Source of the DNA: Clostridiales bacterium UBA1777
Lineage (GTDB): Bacteria > Bacillota > Clostridia > Oscillospirales > Oscillospiraceae
Direction of reading: 5' to 3'
Length of the DNA stretch: 18,200 nucleotides
Assembly (NCBI GenBank): GCA_002315275.1
Contig: DCGN01000039.1
Location: 1-18,200, forward strand
The notes beneath the pieces are model-generated. The model was not told the DNA's origin. It saw nothing but the letters and a program-made list of their open reading frames with translations, and did not search any database. The translations under genes were made by a program, and so were the position numbers. Below are positions 1-6,674 of this stretch, in pieces. Position 1 is the first letter of the stretch. Every line of letters begins with the position of its first letter.

Positions 1-162
1 ATGATGGGGCTCGCCTCGGCAGACGGTATTTCTATAGAAATGCCCGGCGGGAAGCTCTCCGTTTCGCTGACCGTTCGTGATGGCGCGGCGCGGGACATCT
101 TCCTCACCGGGCCGACAGCTGCGGTATTCACGGGAGAAACTAATTATTATATGAGCTTGTAA
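1..162 (+). CDS. dapF: Diaminopimelate epimerase, C-terminal end (partial)
   Basis: The window opens inside a reading frame whose last 53 codons end at TAA 160-162. The peptide carries the C-terminal DapF signature: an 'EMPGGKLSV' strand, then 'DIFLTGPTAAVFTGE', matching the family's LPGG...V.MTGPA..VF.GE ending. The family interconverts LL- and meso-diaminopimelate for lysine and peptidoglycan synthesis in the cytosol. The ATG at position 1 is very probably an internal methionine, because both catalytic cysteines of the family lie upstream and are not in view. The stop lies 14 bases inside the 3' end of the oppositely oriented kinase gene, so the two genes converge with no terminator between them. 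The identification rests on motif recall only. Confidence 0.82.
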   Translation: MMGLASADGISIEMPGGKLSVSLTVRDGAARDIFLTGPTAAVFTGETNYYMSL

Positions 163-1457
163 TTTCTGCCGTAGTTCTCCACCGGCAGGGATATCACGAA
201 GGCACAGCCCTCGAGCTTGCCGGATTCGACCTTCACCGTGCCGTTATGGGAATCGACTATGTTCTTGGCTATCGGCAGGCCGAGGCCGAAGCCGCCCGAC
301 GAACGCGCCTTATCCGTGCGGTAGAAGCGGTCAAACAGTCGGGGGATGTTCTCCTCGTCTATATGAGAGCGCATATTTGCAACGGTGAGCACAGCCTTGC
401 CGCTCTCTTCCCTGAGCTTTACCTCCACGCTGCCGCGCTCCGGCTCGTACTTGATAGCGTTATCTACAAGTATCGTGATGAGCTGCATGAGCCATTTTAC
501 GCTGCCCGTGACGTATATCTCGTCCTCGACCGTAAAATCAAAGCGTATCTTTTTTTCATAAGCGAGGGCATCGAAATTGAGGCAGACGTTCTGAACGAGC
601 TTGCTCAGATCGATGCCCTTTTCCATGCTCGCGGCGATACCGTCCTTTTTTGTGAGAAGGATAAGGTCTTCAACGAGGGCGGCGAGGTTTTTCGTCTCCG
701 CCTCGGTGCTCTCTATCCACTTCATCTGGCTGGCGACCGAATCCTCCGCATGGTTTCTCAGTATGCCGTTATTGGCTCTTATGACCGTGAGCGGCGTTCT
801 CAGCTCATGGGAAGCGTCCGCTATGAACTGCTCCTGCTTCTGCCACATCTCCATTATCGGCTTCACGGCGGAGTACCCCGATCTTCTGCTGAAATAGAGC
901 ACGGCAAGCATGAGGAAAAGAACAACGGCCAGCTCATTGAGATATATCATCAGCATATTAAGCATAAAATGCGCGTAATCCGCAAAGGCTATGCAGATGA
1001 TATCCTTTTCCTGCCCGTACACATGAATGTGATACATGAGGTTTTGACCATTAATGATCCCGCTCAGCTTTCCCGATGAAAGCGCCGCTTCCATCGCGCG
1101 GCCGATATCTCTGCCGTCAAAGTTAAACTCCTCCGCAAGGACCTTCGTCTCGCCGGAGGTATTATCGGAGACAACGATGTAAACCGGGATATCTGCAGCG
1201 TAGTCGATGTTTTTGTCGCACATTTGTAAGGCGGTGTCGGAGCTGCTCTGCTGCCAAAAGGCGGCTGACAGCTGATAGCTCATCTCGTCAAAGGCTCCTT
1301 TGAGAAGGACGCTTCTGCAATATATGCCGATAAATATCGCCACGAGCATAAGAATAACGAAGGCCTCTGTCATGCTCGATATAACTATTTTTCTTTTGAC
1401 TGCCTTTATCATTTCGGCGGGCTCGCCCTCGGGGCGTATCTCAGTTATCTTTTTCAT
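147..1457 (-). CDS. Two-component sensor histidine kinase (membrane, HisKA/HATPase_c)
   Basis: This 436-residue protein senses an unknown signal and phosphorylates the adjacent regulator. A cytoplasmic N-terminus leads to a membrane segment at about residues 24-47, an extracytoplasmic loop at about 50-165, and a second membrane segment at about 168-189. The HisKA H-box 'ADASHELRTPLT' places the phospho-acceptor at His217. The ATPase domain has an N-box with Asn333 ('LVDNAIKY'), an F-box ('RLFDRFYRTD', about 373-382) and a G2 box ('GGFGLGLPIA', about 388-397). The G1 position reads 'VANMRSHI' rather than DxGxG; related Clostridia kinases commonly vary here. The ATG at 1457 follows a GGAG at normal spacing. 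The start overlaps the regulator's end by 17 bases, implying translational coupling. The ligand cannot be inferred. Confidence 0.93.
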   Translation of the reverse strand: MKKITEIRPEGEPAEMIKAVKRKIVISSMTEAFVILMLVAIFIGIYCRSVLLKGAFDEMSYQLSAAFWQQSSSDTALQMCDKNIDYAADIPVYIVVSDNTSGETKVLAEEFNFDGRDIGRAMEAALSSGKLSGIINGQNLMYHIHVYGQEKDIICIAFADYAHFMLNMLMIYLNELAVVLFLMLAVLYFSRRSGYSAVKPIMEMWQKQEQFIADASHELRTPLTVIRANNGILRNHAEDSVASQMKWIESTEAETKNLAALVEDLILLTKKDGIAASMEKGIDLSKLVQNVCLNFDALAYEKKIRFDFTVEDEIYVTGSVKWLMQLITILVDNAIKYEPERGSVEVKLREESGKAVLTVANMRSHIDEENIPRLFDRFYRTDKARSSGGFGLGLPIAKNIVDSHNGTVKVESGKLEGCAFVISLPVENYGRNYKLI

Positions 1458-2124
1458 CCAGCTCCAGCCTATATCCCAATTTCTGATAGTTTCTGATAAT
1501 AACCTGCGAGCCGATAAATTTCAGCTTTCTTCTGAGAAAGGAAATATACGCCTCGACGTTATTGTCAACAGCGTCGGAATCCGCACCCCAGACGCTCGTT
1601 ATGAGCCGATCCTTCGAGAACATCATCCCTCTCGCGCTCATAAAGAGCTTGAGAAGCTCGGCCTCCTTGAAGTTCAGCTTGACTGATTCGCTCCCACAGG
1701 AAAGCTCGGAGAGCGACTCGTCAAACGATATATCGCCGAAGGTCATCGTATTGAGCGTGACGGCACCGCGCCGCCTCGTGAGTGCCTTGATGCGTGCAAG
1801 CAGCTCCTCGGGCTCGAACGGCTTCGTCATATAATCGTCCGCCCCGGAATTGAACCCCTCTACCTTATCGGCCGTCCTGCTGCGAGCCGTGAGCATGATG
1901 ATAGGGACGGTGCTGCCCTCCGCGCGGAGCTTCCTGCAGACCTCGAACCCGTCCAGCTTCGGGAGCATAACGTCGAGCAGGATCACGTCATACGCGCAGG
2001 AACGGGCATAATCGTATGCATCCGCGCCGTTGTAAACAACATCGGCATGATATTTCTTTTCACTCAGAATGCACTGCAGAGCCTGAGCGAGCCTCTTCTC
2101 ATCCTCCGCAACAAGCACGCGCAT
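1441..2124 (-). CDS. OmpR/PhoB-family response regulator
   Basis: This 227-residue DNA-binding regulator is the partner of the overlapping kinase. The receiver domain (about 1-115) has acidic residues Glu7 and Asp8, phospho-acceptor Asp51 in 'ILLDVMLP', switch residue Thr79 and conserved Lys101 in 'MTKPFEPEELL'. A winged-helix Trans_Reg_C domain fills about 130-225, with 'LNFKEAELLKLF' and 'VEAYISFLRRKL'. The start at ATG 2124 is chosen because a strong GGGAGG lies about 7 bases upstream and the protein then begins with the usual 'MRVLVAEDE'. The same frame stays open for 22 more codons upstream, but that stretch runs through the promoter and is not expected to be translated. The gene order regulator then kinase is typical. 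Confidence 0.95.
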   Translation of the reverse strand: MRVLVAEDEKRLAQALQCILSEKKYHADVVYNGADAYDYARSCAYDVILLDVMLPKLDGFEVCRKLRAEGSTVPIIMLTARSRTADKVEGFNSGADDYMTKPFEPEELLARIKALTRRRGAVTLNTMTFGDISFDESLSELSCGSESVKLNFKEAELLKLFMSARGMMFSKDRLITSVWGADSDAVDNNVEAYISFLRRKLKFIGSQVIIRNYQKLGYRLELDEKDN

Positions 2125-2155
2125 AAATATCCCTCCCTCGATCAATACTGAAACC

Positions 2156-2184
2156 ATATTATAGGCAACAGTATACGTTGTCAA
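2156..2184 (-). promoter_or_regulatory. Promoter of the two-component operon, with overlapping inverted repeat
   Basis: Reading leftward, TTGACA (2179-2184) is followed by TAATAT (2156-2161) at 17-bp spacing, or by an overlapping perfect TATAAT (2158-2163) at 15 bp. It lies about 30 bp upstream of the regulator's start. The inverted repeat CAAC-N7-GTTG (2167-2181 region) and a GTTGTCAAC palindrome overlap the -35 and spacer, so they are plausible autoregulatory sites. Confidence 0.6.
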
Positions 2185-2290
2185 CAGCAAATTCCCGTTC
2201 GGCGTTTATTTTGCGTTCTGCCTGCCTCCGGCGCGCTCCTCGGCTGAAAGCGGGCACGGATATCCCTAAAAAAGTTTTTCCGCCTTTATA

Positions 2291-2319
2291 TTGTAAAAGC
2301 CTTTCCAATCTGCTATACT
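2291..2319 (+). promoter_or_regulatory. Sigma-A-type promoter of glycyl-tRNA synthetase
   Basis: TTGTAA (2291-2296) and TATACT (2314-2319) are separated by exactly 17 bp. This predicts a transcript start near 2326 and a leader of about 65 nt. That is too short for a T-box riboswitch, and I see no T-box core sequence in it. Confidence 0.7.
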
Positions 2320-2389
2320 GATAATTCGTCAGATACATGACGAGAATAATATCATCTCTGCGGCTGCCAGCCGTGGGAAAGGAACGGAA

Positions 2390-3814
2390 ATGAAAAAAGA
2401 AGACAAGACCTTAGACAAGATAGTTGCTCTCTGCAAGAACCGCGGCTTCGTATTCGCGGGCAGCGAGATCTACGGCGGCCTCGCCAACTCCTGGGACTAC
2501 GGCCCCCTCGGCGTTGAGTTCAAAAACAACGTCAAAAAGGCATGGCTGAAAAAGTTCGTTCAGGAAAGCCCCTACAATGTGGGCCTCGATGCCGCTATTA
2601 TAATGAACCCCCAGACATGGATCACCACCGGCCACGTTGCCGGCTTCTCCGATCCTCTGCTTGACTGCAAGAGCTGCAAGGCCCGCCACAGAGCAGACAA
2701 GCTCATCGGTGACGTATACGCCGACGTGAATGTTGACGCTATGAGCTTTGACGAGATGGATGCCTTCATCGCAGAGCATGAGGACGTTGTGTGCCCCGTC
2801 TGCGGCAAGCACAACTTCACCCCCATCCGCAAGTTCAACCTCATGTTCAAGACAGCTATCGGTGTCACCGAGGACTCCTCCTCTACCTGCTACCTCCGCC
2901 CCGAGACGGCGCAGGGCATCTTCGTCAACTTCGCAAACATCCAGCGCACCACGCGCAAAAAGCTCCCGTTCGGCGTGTGCCAGGTCGGTAAGGCCTTCCG
3001 CAACGAGATAACTCCGGGCAACTTCACATTCCGCACCCGCGAGTTCGAGCAGATGGAGTGCGAGTTCTTCTGCAAGCCCGGCACAGACCTTGAGTGGTTC
3101 GCATACTGGAAGGACTACTGCACCAACTGGCTCCTCTCCCTCGGCATCAAGAAGGAGAACCTCCGCCTGCGCGACCATGAGCCCGCAGAGCTGGCATTCT
3201 ACTCCAGAGCCACTACCGACATAGAATACGCCTTCCCGTTCACCGATTGGGGCGAGCTGTGGGGCATCGCCGACCGCACCGATTACGACCTCGGCCGTCA
3301 TCAGGAGGCCTCCGGCAAGGATCTCACCTATTTCGATCAGGATACCAACGAGCACTATGTGCCCTACGTTATAGAGCCGTCCCTCGGCTGCGACCGCGTC
3401 GCTCTCGCGTTCCTCTGCGAGGCATATGACGAGGAGGTCGTCGGTCAGGACAAGAAGGGCAATGACGATGTGCGCACCGTGCTGCATCTCCACCCCGCTC
3501 TCGCGCCCTTCAAGTGCGCTATCCTGCCCCTCTCCAAGAAGGACATTCTCACCGGCCCCGCCATGGAGCTCTATCAGGAGCTCTCCAAGGAGTTCATGTG
3601 CGATTACGACGAGACCGGCTCCATCGGCAAGCGCTACCGCCGCGAGGACGAGATCGGCACTCCCTTCTGCATCACCTTTGACTTCAACACCGTCGGCACC
3701 GAGACCGATGAGGCCGACCACTGCGTCACCATCCGCGAGCGTGACTCCATGCAGCAGGTCCGTATCCCCATCAGCGAGGTCAAGGCTTACATCTCCGAGC
3801 GCATAAAGTTCTGA
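2390..3814 (+). CDS. glyQS: Glycyl-tRNA synthetase, single-chain dimeric type
   Basis: This cytosolic class II synthetase charges tRNA-Gly with glycine using ATP. Its 474 residues fit the alpha2 type found in Firmicutes rather than the separate GlyQ and GlyS subunits. The start has 'GFVFAGSEIYGGLANSWDYGPLG'-like motif 1 sequence (about 19-41). An insertion carries two CxxC pairs (Cys93/Cys96 and Cys135/Cys138), probably binding zinc. 'RPETAQGIF' is at 170-178, motif 2 at about 203-221 ('FRNEITPGNFTFRTREFEQ') and motif 3 at 329-337 ('EPSLGCDRV', Arg336). An anticodon-binding domain occupies about 371-474. An AAAGGAA-type site precedes the ATG. It appears to be a single-gene unit with its own promoter and a trailing hairpin. 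The gene is also named glyS in many annotations. Confidence 0.96.
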   Translation: MKKEDKTLDKIVALCKNRGFVFAGSEIYGGLANSWDYGPLGVEFKNNVKKAWLKKFVQESPYNVGLDAAIIMNPQTWITTGHVAGFSDPLLDCKSCKARHRADKLIGDVYADVNVDAMSFDEMDAFIAEHEDVVCPVCGKHNFTPIRKFNLMFKTAIGVTEDSSSTCYLRPETAQGIFVNFANIQRTTRKKLPFGVCQVGKAFRNEITPGNFTFRTREFEQMECEFFCKPGTDLEWFAYWKDYCTNWLLSLGIKKENLRLRDHEPAELAFYSRATTDIEYAFPFTDWGELWGIADRTDYDLGRHQEASGKDLTYFDQDTNEHYVPYVIEPSLGCDRVALAFLCEAYDEEVVGQDKKGNDDVRTVLHLHPALAPFKCAILPLSKKDILTGPAMELYQELSKEFMCDYDETGSIGKRYRREDEIGTPFCITFDFNTVGTETDEADHCVTIRERDSMQQVRIPISEVKAYISERIKF

Positions 3815-3837
3815 GCTTAATTTGATCTATACGTTAT

Positions 3838-3867
3838 CAGGCTGTCGCTGTTTTCAGCGGCAGTCTG
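3838..3867 (+). other. Strong hairpin after glyQS, without a clear U-tract
   Basis: A 13-bp stem (3838-3850 with 3855-3867) closes a TTTT loop. Both imperfections are G-U pairs when read on the + strand, which fits an RNA made in that direction. The bases that follow (ACGGCGTTAATG) are not a U-run, so this could be a Rho-independent terminator of reduced strength or a 3'-end stabiliser. Confidence 0.55.
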
Positions 3868-3885
3868 ACGGCGTTAATGAGGAAA

Positions 3886-3917
3886 TTGACAGATAAATAA
3901 CAATACACGGATATAAT
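3886..3917 (+). promoter_or_regulatory. Probable promoter of the NAD+ synthetase gene
   Basis: A perfect TTGACA (3886-3891) and a perfect TATAAT (3912-3917) are 20 bp apart, longer than ideal. A shifted -10 reading GATATA at 3910-3915 gives 18 bp. They lie just upstream of an AGGAAGGA ribosome binding site (3923-3930) and the start codon at 3939. Confidence 0.5.
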
Positions 3918-3938
3918 ACATTAGGAAGGAAGCTTATC

Positions 3939-5837
3939 ATGAGACACGGATTCATCAAGGTCGCGGCAGCCGCCCCCGTTATAAAGGTTGCCGACGCCGA
4001 CTATAATGCGGACAGGGTCATCGAGTGCATCAACAGCGCCGAGGAAAGAGGCGTGAAGCTCCTTGTCTTCCCGGAGCTTACGCTCACGGGCTGCACCTGC
4101 GGCGATATCATCACGCATCAGGTCGTGCTGGACGGGGCAAAGAGAGCCCTCAAGAAGGTCGTTGAGGCGACGGTCGGCAAGGATATGCTCGTCATCGTCG
4201 GTCTGCCGGTAACCTTCGGCGCGAGAGTTTTCAGCGCGGCGGCTCAGATCTGCATGGGTGATATCATCAACCTCTCCACGCGCGAATGTGTTGACGGGAC
4301 GCCCTTCTCCGCCGTGGAGGAGGATTATTCCGCGCTTCTGAGGCCGTTCGGCGGCTACGATTTTGACGGCTGCGACACTTGCCTCTCCGCCCGCAAGGCA
4401 GTTGAGATAGGCAACATCCCCGGGCTTCGCGTCGCAGTAGAGATCGGTGCTGACAAGGATGCGGTAATGGCTCCCTCCGTCACCGAGGCGCTCGACGGCG
4501 CAACTGTCATCGCCCGCATGGCCTCCTGCCCGCAGACGGTCTATTCTCTCGAAGAGGCGGAGCTTTCAATGAAGGCCGACTCGAAGAAGCTCATCGCCGG
4601 CATCGTCATGGCCTGCCCCGGCGTAGGCGAATCCACCACCGACAACACATACTCCGGCCTCTGCATGGTGGCCGAGAACGGCGAGATACTCGCCTGCGAG
4701 GAGGGCGAGGACGCGCTCGCCGTCACCGAGCTTGACATTCAGTTGCTGATAAACGCCCGCCGCGACTCCGGCGAGTTCGACGTGAGAGCGGACGAGCTTT
4801 GCACAGTGCAGTTTGCCGACTGCGAGACGGAGCTTACCCGCAAATACAGGATGCACCCGCATCTGCCCGCCGACAGCGAAAAAATGCCCGCCTTCTGCCG
4901 CAGGATGCTCGATATTCAGGTAAACGGCCTTGTAAAGCGCATGAAGTACGCCGGGCTTGACCACTGCGTTGTCGGCATCTCCGGCGGCGTTGACTCTACG
5001 CTGTGCGTGATGGTATGCGCGATGGCCGTGAAGAAGATGGGTCTGCCCGCAACGAACGTCGTAGCGTGCACGCTCCCCTGCTTCGGCACGAGCTCAAGAA
5101 CGAAGTCCAACGCGATAGTCGTCGCGGAGCAGTGCGGCTGCGAGGTACGCGTTATCGACATCGGCAAGAGCGTATATCAGCACTTTGACGATATCGGCCA
5201 CGCTCACGATGATTACACTATAGCCTTTGAAAACGCGCAGGCACGCGAGCGCACGCAGGTGCTTATGGACATCGCCAACAAGGTGAACGGGCTTGATGTC
5301 GGCACGGAGGATCTCAGCGAGTTTATAGACGGCTGGTGCACCTACAACGGCGACCACACCTCGATGTATGACGTGAACCTCGGCCTTACGAAGACCCATG
5401 TCCGCGAGGGCGTGCGCTATATCGCCGCCACCACCGAGGACAAGGTGCTCAAGGCAGCGCTGTATGACGTGCTTGACTGCCCCGTAACGCCCGAGCTTCT
5501 GCCTATTCAGGACGACATGATCTCTCAGAAGAGCGAGGACGCCGTCGGTTCCTACTCTCTGCAGGACTTTTTCACGTACTACGTTCTGCAGTGCGGCTTC
5601 AGCCCCGCGAAGACGATTCGCCTCGCGGAGATCGCCTACAAAAACGAGTTCACCCGCGAGGAGCTCATCCGCTGGATGACGAGCTACTGCAAGAGACTGT
5701 TCTCTCAGCAGTTCAAGCGCTCCTGCCTGATGGACGGCCCCGCCGTGATGGACTTTACCGTCTCCCCGAGATGTGGACTGCACCTCCCGTCCGACGGCGA
5801 ATGCGCGCTGTTCCTCAAGGAGCTTGAGGAGCTGTAA
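3939..5837 (+). CDS. nadE: NAD+ synthetase with fused nitrilase-type amidase domain (glutaminase site apparently degenerate)
   Basis: The protein makes NAD+ from deamido-NAD+ and ATP, the last step of NAD synthesis. At 632 residues it has the glutamine-dependent layout: a nitrilase-fold domain (about 5-275) and a synthetase domain (about 320-632) with the ATP loop 'SGGVDST' at 348-354, 'GTEDLSE' at 455-461, 'GWCTYNGDHTSMY', and 'QKSEDAVGSYSLQDFF'. In the amidase half Glu46 of 'FPELTLTG' is kept. However, the segment where relatives read E-I-C-E-D reads 'VEIGADKD', so Gly170 replaces the nucleophilic cysteine, and the usual Pro-Lys motif reads Thr-Arg (Arg115). If so, it cannot release ammonia from glutamine itself. 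Frame and length are intact. The start has AGGAAGGA eight bases upstream. Confidence 0.93.
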   Translation: MRHGFIKVAAAAPVIKVADADYNADRVIECINSAEERGVKLLVFPELTLTGCTCGDIITHQVVLDGAKRALKKVVEATVGKDMLVIVGLPVTFGARVFSAAAQICMGDIINLSTRECVDGTPFSAVEEDYSALLRPFGGYDFDGCDTCLSARKAVEIGNIPGLRVAVEIGADKDAVMAPSVTEALDGATVIARMASCPQTVYSLEEAELSMKADSKKLIAGIVMACPGVGESTTDNTYSGLCMVAENGEILACEEGEDALAVTELDIQLLINARRDSGEFDVRADELCTVQFADCETELTRKYRMHPHLPADSEKMPAFCRRMLDIQVNGLVKRMKYAGLDHCVVGISGGVDSTLCVMVCAMAVKKMGLPATNVVACTLPCFGTSSRTKSNAIVVAEQCGCEVRVIDIGKSVYQHFDDIGHAHDDYTIAFENAQARERTQVLMDIANKVNGLDVGTEDLSEFIDGWCTYNGDHTSMYDVNLGLTKTHVREGVRYIAATTEDKVLKAALYDVLDCPVTPELLPIQDDMISQKSEDAVGSYSLQDFFTYYVLQCGFSPAKTIRLAEIAYKNEFTREELIRWMTSYCKRLFSQQFKRSCLMDGPAVMDFTVSPRCGLHLPSDGECALFLKELEEL

Positions 5838-5859
5838 ATAAGCAAGATACGATAACAAA

Positions 5860-5891
5860 GGCCGCTGAGCACGATCGCTCGGCGGTCTTTT
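5860..5891 (+). terminator. Intrinsic terminator of nadE
   Basis: An 11-bp stem (5860-5870 with 5877-5887, two G-U pairs read on +) has a six-base loop and is followed by TTTT. It sits 22 bp after the nadE stop. Confidence 0.8.
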
Positions 5892-5921
5892 CAAATGCAG
5901 TGGGAAGTAAAGGACGGGGTG

Positions 5922-5945
5922 CGGACTCGCTGCGCTCGTCCCTAC
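5922..5945 (+). repeat. 24-bp direct repeat, copy 1
   Basis: The 24 bases beginning CGGACTCGCTGCGCTCGTCC recur exactly at 6224-6247, and a diverged inverted form lies at about 6278-6310. Such units resemble the short dispersed intergenic repeats of gut Clostridia, a comparison made from memory. Confidence 0.75.
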
Positions 5946-5947
5946 TC

Positions 5948-6078
5948 TGTCATTGCGAGACAGTGACCGACGTCACTGTCGTGGCAATCCGCATCCCTCG
6001 TTCTTTCGTTCCTTTTCTGCGTATCTCCGCAAGAGGAACGGATTGCCACACCGGTGTGCGCACCGGTACGCAATGACA
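5948..6078. repeat. Nested inverted-repeat element, 131 bp (MITE/REP-like)
   Basis: Terminal inverted repeats TGTCATTGCG (5948-5957) and CGCAATGACA (6069-6078) match over 10 bp. Inside, GTGGCAATCCG (5981-5991) pairs with CGGATTGCCAC (6039-6049). A further perfect hairpin, GACAGTGAC (5959-5967) with GTCACTGTC (5972-5980), has a four-base loop. There is no transposase. The architecture suggests a small non-autonomous or REP-type element; apparent reading frames across it are palindromic artefacts. Confidence 0.75.
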
Positions 6079-6089
6079 ATCGGAGCCGA

Positions 6090-6223
6090 GCCTTACCCTT
6101 TCGGAAGGGGAAGGTGCTGAGCGAAGCGAGGCGGATCAGGTCAGAAAGGTAAGATTTCAGAGAAACCATAACCTCATCAGTCAGCTCCGCTGACAGCTTC
6201 CCCTTACTTAAGGGGAAGCCTTA
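6090..6223. repeat. Second inverted-repeat element with AAGGGGAAG ends
   Basis: AAGGGGAAG (6105-6113) on the left faces CTTCCCCTT (6197-6205) on the right, and both ends carry an AGCCTTA/AAGCCTTA-type border. The right half holds two perfect hairpins: GTCAGC-tcc-GCTGAC (6180-6194), and GCTTCCCCTT (6196-6205) with AAGGGGAAGC (6210-6219) around ACTT. The left half holds CCCTT-tttcgg-type stem sequence at 6096-6109. I read it as another short dispersed intergenic repeat. Confidence 0.6.
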
Positions 6224-6310
6224 CGGACTCGCTGCGCTCGTCCCTACGGGGCCGGGCGTAAAACCGGCGTTTCCCCGTAGGGATGAACGAGGCTGTGCCG
6301 AGTGAGTCCG
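6224..6310. repeat. Large inverted repeat containing copy 2 of the 24-bp repeat
   Basis: The 24-bp repeat copy (6224-6247) runs into TCCCTACGGGG (6241-6251), which pairs perfectly with CCCCGTAGGGA (6273-6283). GCCGG (6251-6255) and CCGGC (6264-6268) form the tip. The outer arms (CGGACTC... and ...GAGTCCG ending at 6310) also pair with an asymmetric interior. Confidence 0.7.
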
Positions 6311-6342
6311 CCGCATCCCAAGGCTTCCCTTGGAAGGTGCGG
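6311..6342. repeat. Additional hairpin at the edge of the repeat cluster
   Basis: CCGCA (6311-6315) pairs with TGCGG (6338-6342), and inside it CCAAGG (6318-6323) pairs with CCTTGG (6328-6333) around a CTTC loop. Bases 6343-6381 hold nothing I recognise beyond AT-rich sequence next to the leftward terminator. Confidence 0.5.
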
Positions 6343-6381
6343 CCTGCGGGTGTGTGCATAGGGTATGATTCCTAATTATAT

Positions 6382-6411
6382 AAAAACTCCGCCGGGTTTC
6401 CCCGACGGAGT
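6382..6411 (-). terminator. Leftward intrinsic terminator after the structured RNA
   Basis: Read leftward, an 11-bp stem (6411-6401 with 6396-6386) closes a GAAA tetraloop and is followed by a run of Us (+ strand A-run 6382-6386). The single imperfection is a U-G pair on this strand but a C-A clash on the other, so transcription is leftward. Confidence 0.85.
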
Positions 6412-6420
6412 GCTCCGCTT

Positions 6421-6600
6421 GTGCCGTGCCCGCTCAATTATAACCTGCACAATACGGCAGGTGGGTCGCCTAAGCTCTGTTTCGCTGCTTCCAACGTCCG
6501 GCATATGCCGGGAGGCCTGCAATCCGCAGATTCAATTCGGCATCCCTTATAAGAGATGTGGGTTTAATGAGCCGCGAAGCCGCAATGCGGCAGCACGCAC
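6421..6600 (-). ncRNA. ssrS: Structured RNA of about 180 nt, 6S RNA-like (candidate)
   Basis: No convincing protein is encoded here. Read leftward, the two ends pair (GUGC.UGC.CCGC near 6600-6587 with GCGG.GCA.GCAC near 6433-6421). Next comes an open bubble whose 5' strand has hairpin CAUCUC-uuauaa-GGGAUG and whose 3' strand has hairpin ACCUGC-8 nt-GCAGGU. An apical rod starts with GGGAUGCC pairing GGCGACCC (one A-A, one U-G) and contains the palindrome CCGGCATATGCCGG (6498-6511). Some pairs are G-U only on this strand. Closing stem, central bubble with a small 3' hairpin, long apical arm, size and terminator all match 6S RNA, which inhibits sigma-A RNA polymerase in stationary phase. A GGAAGCAGC string (6484-6492) recalls SRP RNA, but the helix around it does not form. 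I saw no clear promoter, so it may be processed from the gene upstream. The symbol is tentative. Confidence 0.55.
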
Positions 6601-6674
6601 ACAGCAGAAGCTGTCTTTCGTCTTCAGTAAATGATATTCCCGCCATCGGGAACATATTCCTCGAAGCGCCCGTC

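Noticed and set aside
2125..2190. Possible 22-residue N-terminal extension of the response regulator
   Set aside because: It would overlap the promoter and lacks a ribosome binding site, whereas ATG 2124 has a strong one and gives the canonical start.
2411..3721. 436-codon leftward open frame opposite glyQS
   Set aside because: It is a mirror-strand artefact of a GC-rich, strongly biased gene; the + strand product is an unambiguous synthetase.
5942..6169. 75-codon leftward open frame within the repeat cluster
   Set aside because: It runs across the two inverted-repeat elements, has no ribosome binding site or plausible fold, and its codons simply follow palindromic repeat sequence.
5892..6381. 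CRISPR array
   Set aside because: Repeats are inverted and unequal in spacing, only two exact direct copies exist, and no cas gene is present.
6484..6492. GGAAGCAGC string suggesting a signal recognition particle RNA
   Set aside because: The expected upstream arm and GNRA-type tetraloop do not form, and the overall fold is closer to 6S. Kept only as an alternative.
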